Origin: Metridium senile
Lineage: Eukaryota; Cnidaria; Anthozoa; Actiniaria; Metridiidae
Direction of reading: 5' to 3'
Assembly (NCBI GenBank): GCA_949775045.1
Contig: OX459105.1
Coordinates: 11,175,398 to 11,239,397 of the forward strand
Length of the DNA: 64,000 nucleotides
Shown here one piece after another: positions 46,101-57,068 of the stretch. The stretch's first letter is position 1, and each line of letters opens with the position of its first letter. The translations under genes and the position numbers were made by a program. The notes under the pieces are model-generated. The model ran no database searches. It was not told the origin of the DNA and worked only from the letters and a program-made list of their open reading frames with translations.

Positions 46101-46540
46101 ATGATTAGAGAGGACGACAGGTATCCGGCAAAACATTCATTGTAGCAAGGCAGTGGCCGTTGCTAAGTAATATGACGTAATTATCCATCGAATGTCACTA
46201 CAAATAGGTCTGATATTTCATAACAGACAGTTGCAGAAACAGTTTTGAGTGCGCTCTTAAAAATTAACAAAAGCCAACTTCCTGTGAGCATTGTCAATCA
46301 ATTCTCGTTTACAGTGAGGATACTCGAACAGTGAAGAGTCGACTTTTTTCATGTTATTATTTTCTGATCATTCCACTGATTCAAACCTCTTAAAATGAAG
46401 CAGTGAGTTCAAATACACTTTCAGGACATGGAATTCTATTAATATATTTCTGCTTAAGATTCCATAGGCTGAAGTATTCAATATTCATGCAATAATATAG
46501 CATATTTGGTCCAGACAGGTCTCATGTCCTTACACAAAAG
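43158..46540. other. Non-coding DNA between mini-exon copies 2 and 3
   Basis: No complete gene. 43448-43470 has GCCGGGTCGCACTAG, like the ends of the MITE at 59469. 43624-43685 repeats 39730-39795 (AAGTCATTGCACCACT, GGAAATTTGTAT, GGCCACAATT). 46300-46430 is the paralogue of 28090-28215. Several 60-100-aa ORFs have no domain signature. Confidence 0.5.
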
Positions 46541-46874
46541 AGAAGAGAGATGAACAAGGACTCAAATATCCTTCCTCCCAAATTTTATACCATTTTTCTC
46601 CCTCCTCCCTAATTTATTTCTTCCTGATTTTCCTTGTTCGTTCTGTTTCCCTTTTTATTTTTGCTATTTCTCCTCCTCCCTGATCCGTTCCTCTCCTCTC
46701 AAAAGAATAATAGCTTTAGAAAACGTTGCATATTCATCGTGACCCCCCTTCCGTATTTGTGACCGTTGGATATTAACTGTTTGACTGCTCTGAGTGCACA
46801 CGAGTGACCACAAACTGGAATTAATATATCTTGGTACAGTCTCAGAGTGTGAATAATTGGTATTACTAGAACTT

Positions 46875-46925
46875 ATGGCTCTATCAAAAAGATTTCCCCG
46901 TTTTAAAAGAAAAGTTAAAAGAAAG
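46875..46925 (+). CDS. Candidate mini first exon, copy 3
   Basis: 17 codons, MALSKRFPRFKRKVKRK, then GTAATA in phase 0. The basic KRK motif is duplicated relative to the other copies. The phase fits the exon at 56020-56054, whose first codon is AGA, but about 9 kb of repeat-rich sequence separates them. Confidence 0.42.
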
Positions 46926-47116
46926 GTAATACTCAACTCATTGACATATATGAATCAGTAGTGCTTTATTAACTATGCTTTATATGTTTTGATTAGCATC
47001 AGCTCATGCGAAAACTGTTCTTCCGGTTGAGCGATGCTTCTCAGACGTATTCTCAGACTTATCAAAACATAACACGTTTTTGTATCAGATTTTTTGCAAT
47101 ATTCAATGCTTTACTG

Positions 47117-47520
47117 ACTTATTTACGTATAGTTTAATATCCTTAAGCACACACATATGCCATATAACAGTGTCATATAATTGTGCAATGTTGAGTGCAT
47201 TAATAAATCACACACAACTCTGAAGACACACAAGACAAGCTGTTTTGTTTGGAGAAATAAGCAGCGAAATAACGATAAGAGCATTATCTCTATAGGTAAA
47301 TATTGTACCCAAAACTTATTTACATATAGTTTAATATCCTTAAGCACACACATATGCCATATAACAGTGTGACGCGAGTGTGTAATATAATTGTGCAATG
47401 TTGAGTGCATTAATAAATCACACACAACTCTGAAGACACACAAGACAAGCTTTTTTGTTTGGAGAAATAAGCAGCGAAATAACAATAAAAGCATCTCTAT
47501 AGGTAAATATTGTACCCAAA
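47117..47520. repeat. Tandem duplication of a ~200-bp unit
   Basis: Units starting at 47117 and 47314 are nearly identical (TTAATATCCTTAAGCACACA, AATGTTGAGTGCATTAATAA, TTTGGAGAAATAAGCAGCGA). The second has a 13-bp insertion (GACGCGAGTGTGT). The ORFs on both strands simply reflect the duplication. Confidence 0.88.
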
Positions 47521-47957
47521 ACAGCTTATTGAGCAGCTACCGTGGTGTCGAGTCGCTATCTAATCTGCATCTATATTTATTAATCGACAACGCTACGCAT
47601 CAAGTCGAAGTCGATACAACTAGAATATATTATAAGGAAATAATTTACATATCAATATTACCGACATAACAGAATATTTACAAGTGCGCATTAAATAAAA
47701 AGTTACGATCGATCGAGTAAATTTTATTTATGTTTTAACATGTTGGTAAAAGTAAGCTTAGCTGCCACATCACACAGTCATACCTTTTAAGGGTTGAAAT
47801 CAACTCCTGCTTTGAAAGTTGTCTTAATTTTTGCGTGCCTTGGCCGGTTCATTTGCAAAGAGAGGAGAGGAACGAATCAGGGAGGAGGGAGAAACAGCAA
47901 AAATAAACAGGGAAGAGGGAGAAAAAGAGATAAAAATATACTGAAAACACCAAAACG

Positions 47958-48160
47958 TAGACTACGAGTAGTTCTTCTTTTCCCTCCAGAATCAGTAATT
48001 TAAAAATACGAATGTTGCGGGATTCCTGTGGAGCGCGCCGGAAATAGATCATCGATCCCTACTCGACGATCTATTTCCGGCGCGCTCCACAGGAATCCCG
48101 CAACATTCGTTTTTTTAAATTACTGATTCTGGAGGGAAAAGAAGGACTACTCGTAGTCTA
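47958..48160. mobile_element. 203-bp near-perfect palindromic MITE with 9-bp target duplication
   Basis: Arms of about 95 bp from TAGACTACGAGTAG to its complement ...CTACTCGTAGTCTA, with TTTTCCCTCCAGAATC inside and a ~12-bp loop near 48053-48064. The direct repeat ACCAAAACG (47949-47957, 48161-48169) is a 9-bp target duplication. It sits inside a copy of the 'ACTTTCATAAATGGC' dispersed repeat, whose intact version reads CACCAAAACGAGGCAT at 58024. Confidence 0.9.
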
Positions 48161-48345
48161 ACCAAAACGAGGCATTTTAGGACTCAGTAGAAAATTACAT
48201 ACAAATCTTTACATATTTATTTCACCATAACTTCGTTCACATTTTGTCCAGGGCTGTAAAACTTTCCAAAAATGTTTATTTTTTGTTGGTTCATAAAAAT
48301 GCCAGTGAGAAAATATTCATATCTGGCTTAATTCCGAAAAAACAA
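48161..48345. mobile_element. Partial copy of the 'ACTTTCATAAATGGC' dispersed repeat
   Basis: Continues ACCAAAACGAGGCATTTTAG, AAAATTACATACAAATC and CATAACTTCGTTCA as in the complement of 50320-50460. The left half was displaced by the MITE at 47958. Confidence 0.6.
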
Positions 48346-48421
48346 TGGCAGGCATTATAACATCGGTCTGAGTCACTTTTTCAATACTTATGTAATTTAT
48401 ACTATAATTAAACATAGCCTC

Positions 48422-49140
48422 TTGAGATACATTTTCCAACTGGCCTGTTCTAACATATTAGTGGTTAATGTTAAGTATAAGACATATGCTACCCTTGGGA
48501 ATCGTTCATTTGTTGTAGAAGCACCAAAGCTGTGGAATAGGCTCCCTTTTCTAATAAGAAATTGTTCATCTGTAAACCGAATTCAAAAATTGTCTCAAGA
48601 CATATCTTTTCAAGGAAGCGTTTTATTCAATATGATTTATATATAGTTTCTTTTATACATGTATACACCTATTTCAATTAACGTTGTCCATCTGTAATGG
48701 TTGATCTGAGACCGATAGGAATTGTGGGAGCTCGTTAAACTGCAAATACACTACATTTTGTATTATAATCACGCTTGAATATTAATGTTTACTTCTGAAA
48801 TACTATTATCCATAATTCAGCACCATTCAAGTGTGATTAAAACAACACATTTGGAATTTATTGAATTCCCACAATTCCTATCGGTCTCAGATCAACCATT
48901 CCAGATGGACAACGTTAATTGAAATAGGTGTATATTATATTATAATACTCGTTTTTCATCTAAATACATACGTTTTAATTCGATGCATTTAACCCATTAA
49001 AACTTATTATATATTATGCCCTTTTTAAGCTATAAACTGTTATCTATTTTAACCATTTTTATACATTAGTTTTATTGTATTCAATTATATTTTGTTTATG
49101 AGCAGATGAAAATCGATATCGGCGTTTTATAAATTTATAA
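48422..49140 (+). pseudogene. CR1/L2-like LINE 3' end (RT C-terminal tail), interrupted
   Basis: Codes YATLGNRSFVVEAPKLWNRL then PFLIRNCSSVNRIQKL, which is the characteristic tail after the reverse transcriptase of CR1/Jockey-group LINEs. The GGCGTTTTATAAATTTATAAA end near 49120 resembles a LINE 3' terminus. A MITE (48664-48932) is inserted between the coding tail and the 3' end. All of the RT proper is missing. Confidence 0.65.
48664..48932. mobile_element. MITE 'TACACCTATTT' family, palindromic copy
   Basis: TACACCTATTTCAATTAACG at the left and the exact complement ...GAAATAGGTGTA at the right. Arms GATCTGAGACCGATAGGAAT are perfectly mirrored. It shares termini with 34755 and 35388 but has a different interior. 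Confidence 0.87.
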
Positions 49141-49496
49141 ATAATATATATAGATATTATTATATCATCCTTATTCTGTATAATTCAGTTTCTCATCTTA
49201 ACTGGCTAGTGATTGAATATAATAATAAATTAAATTGAAAAAAATGATTACAAAACTGATTAAATATTAAAGATAAATGCGGTTAAATAGTATATGTTGT
49301 TCATTTGTCTCACGAATGTCGAGGGTTTATATAGACTGTTAAGGGAAGAAATTAAATATATTTTAACTAAAGTGATATACATTTTAAAAACTAGAAAATC
49401 AATAGCATAGGAAATTAATGTCAATTCGGAGACTAGTGATCTACCATATATGTCACACTACTACTAAAGAGGACCGGAGGACATTTTAATTTATTG

Positions 49497-49680
49497 TTAT
49501 TTTATTTGATCGTTGATTTTCATTGAAATGCATATGACCATATGCGCATTTTAAACTACGAAATTAATCTACGTATAAATTAATCTATATATAAACAAAT
49601 AAATGTATAACAGAAAAATATAGTATGTGCTGAGGGTTTCATCATTGATATCAATGAAAATCAACGATCAAATAAAATAT
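49497..49680. mobile_element. 184-bp MITE, TTTGATCGTTGATTTTC ends
   Basis: ATTTGATCGTTGATTTTCAT at the left and ATGAAAATCAACGATCAAAT at the right. Interior 49531-49655 is shared with 51111-51236 (CATATGACCATATGCGCATT, GAAATTAATCTACGTATAAA, GGCTGAGGGTTTCAT-like). Confidence 0.75.
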
Positions 49681-50226
49681 AATCTCCAAGCGTACTCAGG
49701 TTTCTACACAAGCTTGTATTGATGTTTATTCTTACGATTCATAGTTGATACTTTCTCATTTCTTAACTTTAGTTTAGGAAAATATAAGGATTGGCTGCCC
49801 ACAATTGTATAACTACTCTCACAACGATAATTCAGTATACCACTAAAAGTTAAACATAGTTTTCACAATAGCACCTGTATCTTATTTAAGTCATGGCATT
49901 GCGGTGAGCCAATCAGAACCTTAGTCCAAGAGTCAGAGTGAAAGACATATTCTACATTGAACATCGATATAAATATAAGTAAGTTTTAGCTTGTAAACTA
50001 GATGAGCAGAGGAGAAAGTCTAATGCAGTACAACTCTTGCCAATAAAGATCCAGATACCAGCCAACCAATTTTACAGCTAGTCTTCTAGTCTTTTAACTG
50101 CTACAGCTAGTCTACATCAGGCGAACAGTCTTTCATCTTTATATACTTTTGATATGTTGTTTTTTATTTATATATATATATTATTCTTGAAAATAAGGCA
50201 AATATTTGATGTTACTAGAGACTTTT
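49681..50226. other. AT-rich DNA, no feature
   Basis: Nothing recognised apart from short TA runs. Confidence 0.5.
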
Positions 50227-50622
50227 ATAGACCACTTTCATAAATACCATACTATGTACCGGAAAATTATTTTTCAAGTAAACAGACATTTTAATATTTT
50301 AGCACTGTCATATGAAAGCCGGAACCACCTGAAATAGGCATGTTTGGAAAGTTTTGATGCTCGATCTGGTTAACTACCAAAGAACTTATACTCAATGAAA
50401 AATGTAGAGATTTGTATGTAATTTTCTGCTGAGGCCTTTGATGCCTCGTTTTTGTGTTTTTCTGATTTTTCAAACTCTTATAGCTTCTTGCAAATTTACT
50501 CGTTTTTTCCTCAAACTTTAACAAGTGATTGTTATGGTGAATCATATGATAGCTTTCTTTTTCTTAAAACATCAATTTTAAAAATTATGATAATTAGTGG
50601 CGGCCATTTATGAAAGTCGTAT
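50227..50622 (-). mobile_element. Dispersed repeat 'ACTTTCATAAATGGC' family, full-length copy
   Basis: ATAGACCACTTTCATAAAT at the left and ATTTATGAAAGTCGTAT at the right are inverted, giving a ~396-bp element. Inner sequence includes GATGCCTCGTTTT and ACTTTAACAAGTGATTGTTA. Other copies are partial (38932, 48161, 57841). Confidence 0.75.
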
Positions 50623-50654
50623 ATTCAAACGTTTTCTACTAGATCAGTCATCAT

Positions 50655-51047
50655 CAGGGGGGGGGGGGGGTATCAGTCAATTTTCGGGAGTACTAAACGG
50701 GGGATCAGTCGTAAACTACAGCATCAAAAGGGGGGATCACTCAAACAAACAAACAAACAACACAAAAAAACCTGAAAAACAGCCACGTGTACAATAAAAA
50801 ACCCAAAGATTTCAGTGGCGATTTTGGCTTGCAGGACATTTATTTTCAAAATCACCCCCCCCCCCCCCCCCTCAAAAGTTAAATGGTCGGCCCCTTATCT
50901 AGGAGGGGGATCTCTGAAATTATCCGTAGGTAGGAGGGGGGATCACTGCAATGGATATACTGATGAAGGGGGGATCTGCTATGTTTCACTGTGTCTGAAC
51001 TAAAATCCTCCGTCCTCCCCCCCCCCCCCCCCCCCCCCCCCCCCCAG
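50655..51047. mobile_element. G-tract MITE fragment with GGGGGATCA repeats
   Basis: A G run at 50658-50670 and C runs at 50856-50871 and 51017-51045 enclose GGGGGGATCA-type repeats (50698, 50733, 50936, 50968). The outer right flank AAATAATAACCGGTCCCT resembles the AGGGAC ends of the family. The left end is unclear. Confidence 0.6.
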
Positions 51048-51110
51048 GCGATAAATAATAACCGGTCCCTTACTGTTATCAACATTGTTATATGACGCAC
51101 TTTCCAAATG

Positions 51111-51500
51111 CATATGACCATATGCGCATTAAATAATTAAACTACGAAATTAATCTACGTATAAATTAATCTATATATAGACAAATAAATATATAACAGA
51201 AAGATCGATATATTATTGGCTGAGGGTTTCATTAGGGTTTGAGAGACATAAATAACCAATCACGATTCAAATTAATAAATTAAAAATAAATTAATCTATA
51301 TATATATGTAATATATAAAAAATAGATATATTTATATAACAGAAAGATATATTACTGGCTGAGGGTTTGTGAGACATGACTAACCAATCACGATTCAAGC
51401 AGTTACATAACTGTTATTCAATTAAACACTTGTCTGTGTTTATTTATATTCATATTATAATATATCACGCACATCAATTACGAATCGATCAACGACACAA
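51111..51500. repeat. Tandem/dispersed copies of the 49531-49655 sequence
   Basis: 51111-51236 repeats 49531-49655. A second, shorter copy follows at about 51290-51400 (ATAACAGAAAGATATATTAC, GGCTGAGGGTTTGTGAGACA). Both are followed by ACCAATCACGATTCAA. Confidence 0.65.
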
Positions 51501-52557
51501 CAGTGCTACCAACTTACTAAGGTAATTCAAGTAAATACCAAAAAAACTTATTTTAAAATTTATAAAATTTCACTAATTGGCGAAATATGAAAGTGAGATT
51601 TGTAACATTTTCTCTGGAATATTTAAAATGTCTTCGACGGTACGTCTGTCTTAGTGAATGTCTTCAACAGTCCGCTTTGTGATAAAAAGCGATCAGAGAG
51701 GGTAGCACAAGACTAAATATTCGCTTGCCAACATAATTCATTCTTTTCACAGACGTTCTCCCAATTTCGGTGATTATTTTCTTTGTTTTGGAAATATTTT
51801 ACCCGAAATTAAAGAGTGGAAAAAGTGTTAATAACTTTGAACAAATATTTTTTTGCATCCCATGGAAATAATATTGGGTAAACATCGTTTTTCTCTCTCT
51901 TGATCCGGTGGAAGGAAACGTTGGCCATGGCAACCGAAAAGTCAAGCTTCTTTTCAAGAAATCCACTCAGTTTTCTTTTGAAAATAGCTCAGATTCCTTT
52001 TTAAAAGTTTTTGCAGCTTGGCTCCGTATTACACAAATTGAAATCATCTTCGGCTAGTATATATAATTTTATTTGTTAATTCTTAATTCTAAGATACTAT
52101 GTATACTAAAAAGCGTCATGAGACAAACATATATTTTTATAAGTATTAAGATATATTTTTTTTGAAAACCGTAAAAAAAAAAAACATCTATAGAAAAAAC
52201 CCGCTGGTATATATATATCTATTCAAACCTAGCCATGCATGGGTGTGTTATGACTGTCAGATTCATTGTTTGCACTTTGTTTATAACTTTTAATTTATAT
52301 TCATGACTATTTTATGAGCTCTCACTGGGGTTTCCACTCCCGGTAATGGCAAATTAGTAACACGCCGATTCTATAAGTATAAAGCTAATTATATATATAT
52401 TAATACACTTATTTTTAAAAACTTTGTCGACATCCCAGCTTAAAGCAACTGAGCATCAAGCTATGTCTGAAATGAATGCTGGTTTTGTGCCGATAATGTA
52501 TTGAAGTACGACTTGTTTCATAAAGCGGCTAATATAATGGCTATTTTCATGTGTGTA
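51501..52557. other. AT-rich DNA, no feature
   Basis: I see no gene or clear repeat in this kilobase. Confidence 0.5.
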
Positions 52558-52789
52558 TACACCTACTTGCAGTAAGGTTGTCATACAAAATAGAACATTT
52601 GTCACAAAGAAAATAGAACATTTGTGATTTAGTGCGAAAGGAATTAATTAAAAGACAAAAGAGAGTGTTCAGCTTGAGTGATCTTCTTTTGTCTTTTAAT
52701 CAATTCCTATCGTACTAAATCACAAATGTTCTATTTTCTTTATAACAAATGTATATATTTGTATGACAACCTTGCTGCAAGTAGGTGTA
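52558..52789. mobile_element. MITE 'TACACCTACTT' family, copy 2
   Basis: Nearly identical to 34495-34724 over its whole length, so it was active recently. TACACCTACTTGCAGTAAGG and the mirrored end ...GCAAGTAGGTGTA are perfectly preserved. The 101-aa ORF at 52678-52983 runs out of this element and is not credible. Confidence 0.87.
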
Positions 52790-53127
52790 TATTATTGTCA
52801 GTTACAATCAATTCTGCTGATAACAAGTCTGATTTCAATATATTACCAGTACAAAACCAGCATTCTTTTCATACTTGGCTTGATGCTCGTTGCTATGCGA
52901 CAACGTTTTTTGCAATGTGTATAATGTTTCTATCATCAATTTTGTATAGACGTGTTGCTTATAATCATAACTCGCCGGAATAAGCTGTTAGTATTTGTGT
53001 TGTCACGGTCAGTTAATTGTTCCATTGTGTAATGCTTTTCCTGTTTTGAAGTGTACTTAACTGATATTTAGCAAAGTTCAGGAGCTTTAACGTTAATTTA
53101 TCAAATGATAATGCATATATGACATTT

Positions 53128-53196
53128 ATCCATCCATCCATCCATCCATCCATCCATCCATCCATCCATCCATCCATCCATCCATCCATCCATCCA
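53128..53196. repeat. (ATCC)n microsatellite
   Basis: About seventeen perfect ATCC units. Confidence 0.95.
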
Positions 53197-53328
53197 CCAA
53201 TCAATCGGTCCCTTCATTTGTCTGTCCGTCAATCAATCCTCGACTCAGTCATTTTCGCTTACTTATAATTTATTCTGAAATGCTCTTTCATTTATTTACT
53301 TTCTTGCTCATCCCAAAATCAATTTACT

Positions 53329-53745
53329 CATTCATTCATTCATTTATCCATTCATTCAACTATTCATTCATTCATTCATCCATTCGTTCATTTATCCATT
53401 CGTTCAACTATCCATTCATCCATTCATTCAGCTATTCATTCATTCATTCATTCATTCATCCATTAATTAATTCGTTCCACTATCCATTGATTCATTCATT
53501 CAACTATTCATTCATTCAACCATTCGTTCATTTATCCATTCGATTCGTTCAACTATCCATTCATCCATTCATTCATTCATTCATTCATCCATTAATTCAT
53601 TCGTTTATTCAGTCATTCGTCCATCTATTCATCAATTCATCCATTTTTTCAACGATTCTTCTATCTGTTTATTCAGCTATTCATTAATTTTTTTCATCCA
53701 TCCATCTATTCATTTATTCATTCATTCATCCTTTTAATCATTATT
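53329..53745. repeat. Degenerate (CATT)n satellite
   Basis: CATT/CATC/CAAC tetramers over 400 bp with period-4 drift. The 135-aa Phe/Ile/His/Ser frame (53280-53687) is a repeat artefact. Confidence 0.9.
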
Positions 53746-53898
53746 ATTCAGTAAGGTTTTAATTGCCACTCATAAACTGAATGTATTCATCCTTCATCTA
53801 ACATTTATGCATGCCGTGTTAATGTTCTTAATAATTAATTATATAGTTTATAGCTTTTAAATATCATGATATCATATATATCATATATATATATATAT

Positions 53899-54427
53899 CT
53901 GGATGTATGAGTCTACACTTTCGACCGTAAAGTGCTAGATACATTAACATGTAAAGCGGTATACATTAGATCAAAAAGATATTACTTAATCTTAAAAATC
54001 GATCATCAGACAGGGAAATTATATTTTGTTATTAATCATATAATTAATCATATTAATGATATGGTATATGTTTTATACATATCTGGATGTATGAGTCTAC
54101 ACTTTCGACCGTAAAGTGCTAGATACATTAACACGTAAAGCGGTATACATTAGATCAAAAAGATATTACTTAATCCTAAAAATCGATCATCAGACAGGGA
54201 AATTATATTTTGTTATTAATCATATAATTAATCATATTAATGACATGGTATATGTTTTATACATATCTGGATGTATGAGTCTACACTGTCGCCAGTGTAA
54301 AGTGCTAGCTATAAATAACATGTAGAGCGGTATACATTAGATCAAAAAGATATTACTTAATCTTAAAAATCGATCACCAGACAGTGAAATTATATTTTGT
54401 TATTAATCATATAATTAATCATATATT
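53899..54427. repeat. 184-bp tandem repeat, 2.9 copies
   Basis: Units start at 53899, 54083 and 54267 (CTGGATGTATGAGTCTACAC) and contain CATTAGATCAAAAAGATATT and TTATTAATCATATAATTAAT. Differences between units are few, so it is recent. ORFs at 53932 and 54116 are the same frame in two units. Confidence 0.92.
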
Positions 54428-54910
54428 AACGCCAACGCAATGCCCAACCCAAAGGGTAAGGGTCCTTGAAACGCCAACGCACTTTTTCCATTAGGACTAC
54501 GTGACTACGACATGATTGCTACAATTAACAATTGATACAGGGACCTGGTAGGATATTGTATGGCGTCAGCGAACAATTATCGATATTGGTCTTTCAAGGC
54601 TGATCATATCACTATTGTGGGGGAGGGGTAGGGGGAATCAGCAGTAAAAGTATCAGGTACTACGCGAGCAGTGCTCGTCGGGAATTTTCAAATACAGGTA
54701 CCATGCAGGTACCACATTAAGTCCTTTAAAAATGGCGTGGCACGATTTGTAACTCCTAAGAGATAAGACATAAAACGTAAAAAGCTCATAAAGCGATGTG
54801 TATGATTTAATCTTTTTTTGATATCCTATAGCTAATCAGATTCAATTGCCAGTTATAATACCCTAAAAGATACCATATCGTTTACTTTGTACCGGCATAA
54901 GAGCATATCC
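54428..54910. other. Non-coding DNA with CCTTTTAGGG-family traces
   Basis: Contains GGGGGAGGGGTAGGGGG (54620) and single motif traces (GTACTACGCGAGCAGTGCTCG, ACCCTAAAAGATACC), probably a decayed G-tract MITE of the 24829 family. Confidence 0.4.
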
Positions 54911-55370
54911 GATAGTTTTACCCACCGAGTCTCCGACTTTCTGGATTCTGGACTGCGTTGTATACCCGATAGTTTTACCCACCGAGTCTCCGACTTTCTG
55001 GATTCTGGACTGCGTTGTATACCCGATAGTTTTACCCACCGAGTCTCCGACGTTCTGGATTCTGGACTGCGTTGTATACCGGATAGTTTTACCCACCGAG
55101 TCTCCGACTTTCTAGATTCTGGACTGCGTTGTATACCGGATAGTTTTACCCACCGAGTCTCCGACTTTCCGGGATTCTGGACTGCGTTGTATACCCGATA
55201 GTTTTACCCACCGAGTCTCCGACTTTCTGGATTCTGGACTGCGTTGTATACCGGATAGTTTTACCCACCGAGTCTCCGACTTGCCGGGATTCTGGACCAG
55301 TGCGTTGTATTCCCGATAGTTTTACCCACCGAGTCTCCGACTTCCCGGGGTTCAGGACTGCGTCGATACG
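54911..55370. repeat. 57-bp minisatellite, eight copies
   Basis: Unit starts at 54911, 54968, 55025, 55082, 55139, 55197, 55254 and 55315 with GATAGTTTTACCCACCGAGT, then CTCCGACTTTCTGGATTCTG. The first five units are exactly 57 bp, so a frame stays open on both strands (54863-55201). I regard this as arithmetic coincidence rather than a gene. Confidence 0.95.
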
Positions 55371-55725
55371 TATATACAGTACAGCTGTACGTACATGTAC
55401 ACATAGAATGGCATCGACTCTGAAGGGCTATGTGTATCACTCGTGCAGTGATTGTAGTTTTACATCATGATGATTTTCATGGCTGTAACTACGGCTACAA
55501 CAACGAAAGTCGTTGTATGCATGATTGTGAATAGCTAGTGTATAAGTAGTTTTTATATAAGAAACATTATTGAAAAAAAAATAAAAAGAAAGAAATCATG
55601 ACCATGACGAGGGTTGTCAGTATCTGCATGATACAATTTTACATAAGTTTTAACTTGTAATTTAATCTTGAAAATTATGGTAAAATCTGAAAAAATAACC
55701 TATACGTTTTTAAGTCGTTAACACT

Positions 55726-55815
55726 CGCATCCGTGTTGTATCGGCGGCTATACAATCACGTGCCTTCGGCCTATGATTGTGTATGCCGACACAACACGGC
55801 CACTCATGTTATAAA
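55726..55815. repeat. Imperfect 90-bp hairpin
   Basis: AACACTCGCATCCGTGTTGT pairs with ACAACACGGCCACTCATGTT, and CGGC..TATACAATCA pairs with TGATTGTGTATGCCG around a GTGCCTTCGGCCTA loop. Likely a small MITE. It directly follows AT-rich sequence without features (55371-55725). Confidence 0.6.
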
Positions 55816-56019
55816 TATTAATACTAGCCTCTGGCTAAGGAGGCTAGGCAGTGCATGCATCACTCACTGTATTATGACGTAGATTAAACACTTAATAGGA
55901 ACTATTACACAGTAGTAATTTTAATATATTTCATGGATATAGTGTTTTCGCTCTAATATGATGTGATTGTATTCTTGGACAAACATTTTGAACCAAATTT
56001 TTTCTTTATTTTATAGCAG

Positions 56020-56054
56020 AGATTTGAAGCCTTTAAATCAAATGACATGATCAG
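56020..56054 (+). CDS. Candidate coding mini-exon (RFEAFKSNDMI)
   Basis: A TTTATTTTATAGCAG acceptor with a good pyrimidine tract and a GTAAGC donor bound 35 nt. In phase 0 it reads RFEAFKSNDMI and leaves two bases (AG), which exactly suit the next candidate exon at 56668 (AG+C gives Ser). Upstream partners with phase-0 donors are the mini first exons, the nearest at 46875. Confidence 0.42.
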
Positions 56055-56319
56055 GTAAGCTTTCCTGTAAACACATATATTAAAACCGTTAACGTAGCCT
56101 AAGCTATAGTCCACACTCTGACGCCTTCAAACATAAGTCAATATTAACTATGCTTCCAAGGAGATCGGTAATATAAACAGAAATAAAGATTTCATGACAA
56201 CTCGTTTTTCAAAGAAATATTTGTTTTATCAACCTTTGTCCTGTTTCTTTTATGGAATTATTAAATTGCTCAGAAGTCTGGTCTCCACAGCAGGCAACTT
56301 CTTCTCCATTGGGCTTCCT

Positions 56320-56655
56320 TTGTATCGGTTTTGTGGATAATGAGGAGACTCGGGCCTACTCTCTCTAGTCCCTAGTCCTCTCTAGTCCCTAGTCCACTTC
56401 TTTAAACAGGAAGCCCACGACATTGATGAGTGGGGAGGAGACTATTTGTAACTGACATCTACATTTCTATGTTTACATACACTAAGTCTTTTTCTATGTT
56501 TACATACACTTTTGTTACATAAACTATGTTTTTTTAGCGACAATGATGAGACTGGCCTACTCTCCCTAGTCCCTATAGTCCACTTACCTAAACAGGAAGC
56601 CCACGACATTGATGAGTGGGGAGGAGACTACTTGTAATTTACATCTACATTTTTT
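56320..56655. repeat. Tandem duplication (~200-bp offset)
   Basis: Blocks CTCTCTAGTCCCTAG, AAACAGGAAGCCCACGACAT and TGATGAGTGGGGAGGAGACT occur twice (56360-56465 and 56555-56652). The second copy ends 15 bp before the candidate exon at 56668, so its T-run forms the acceptor's pyrimidine tract. Confidence 0.8.
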
Positions 56656-56667
56656 TTACTTTTTTAG

Positions 56668-56740
56668 CGTCTTCACTGCATCAGATGGTTCGTTGAACAT
56701 CTCCCACGAACACGTGCCACTGTTCGAGCTTAACAATGAG
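56668..56740 (+). CDS. Candidate internal coding exon, paralogue of 35759-35867
   Basis: A TTTTTTTACTTTTTTAG acceptor and a GTTAGT donor bound 73 nt. Entered in phase 2 it reads VFTASDGSLNISHEHVPLFE then LNNE, with no stop, and ends in phase 0. The same phases and the VPL-[FL]-[ED]-x-NE ending occur at 35759-35867. A phase-0 exit would also fit ankyrin exon 2 at 60536, so these may be alternative 5' exons of that gene. Confidence 0.42.
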
Positions 56741-56827
56741 GTTAGTAGAATTGAACTGATCTTTTAACTACGACGACCAACCCCTTCCCTATCCTTTTTA
56801 TACAAACCAAGTTAAACATTGATTTAA

Positions 56828-57068
56828 GGGGGGCTTTCATTTATTAGTGTATGGGGGAGGGGGTTAAAAACACCTGTTGTCTTTGCCAAGTATTATCCAA
56901 CCTCCCTTCCTGGTTGTTAAAAAATTCATAACCCCCTATATTTGGTCCAGTTTAGTGCTAAGACTGCACACAATTAGTAACAATCGCCTTCAGTAGCTTC
57001 CGAAAATAACGCCCCCCCCCCCCCCCCCCCCCAACTTGCCGACCATACACTGATAAATAATGACCCCC
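56828..57068. mobile_element. 241-bp G-tract MITE
   Basis: GGGGGGCTTTCATTTATTAG with TGTATGGGGGAGGGGG at the left and CCCCCCAACTTGCCGACCAT then ACACTGATAAATAATGACCCCC at the right are complementary across about 35 bp, with a C run at 57012-57032. Confidence 0.72.

Noticed and set aside
47123..47494. 123-aa ORF on the - strand with internal duplication
   Set aside because: The duplication is the 200-bp DNA tandem repeat; no domain and no similar frame elsewhere.
53280..53687. 135-aa ORF rich in Phe, Ile, His and Ser
   Set aside because: Reading of the degenerate (CATT)n satellite; no start context or domain.
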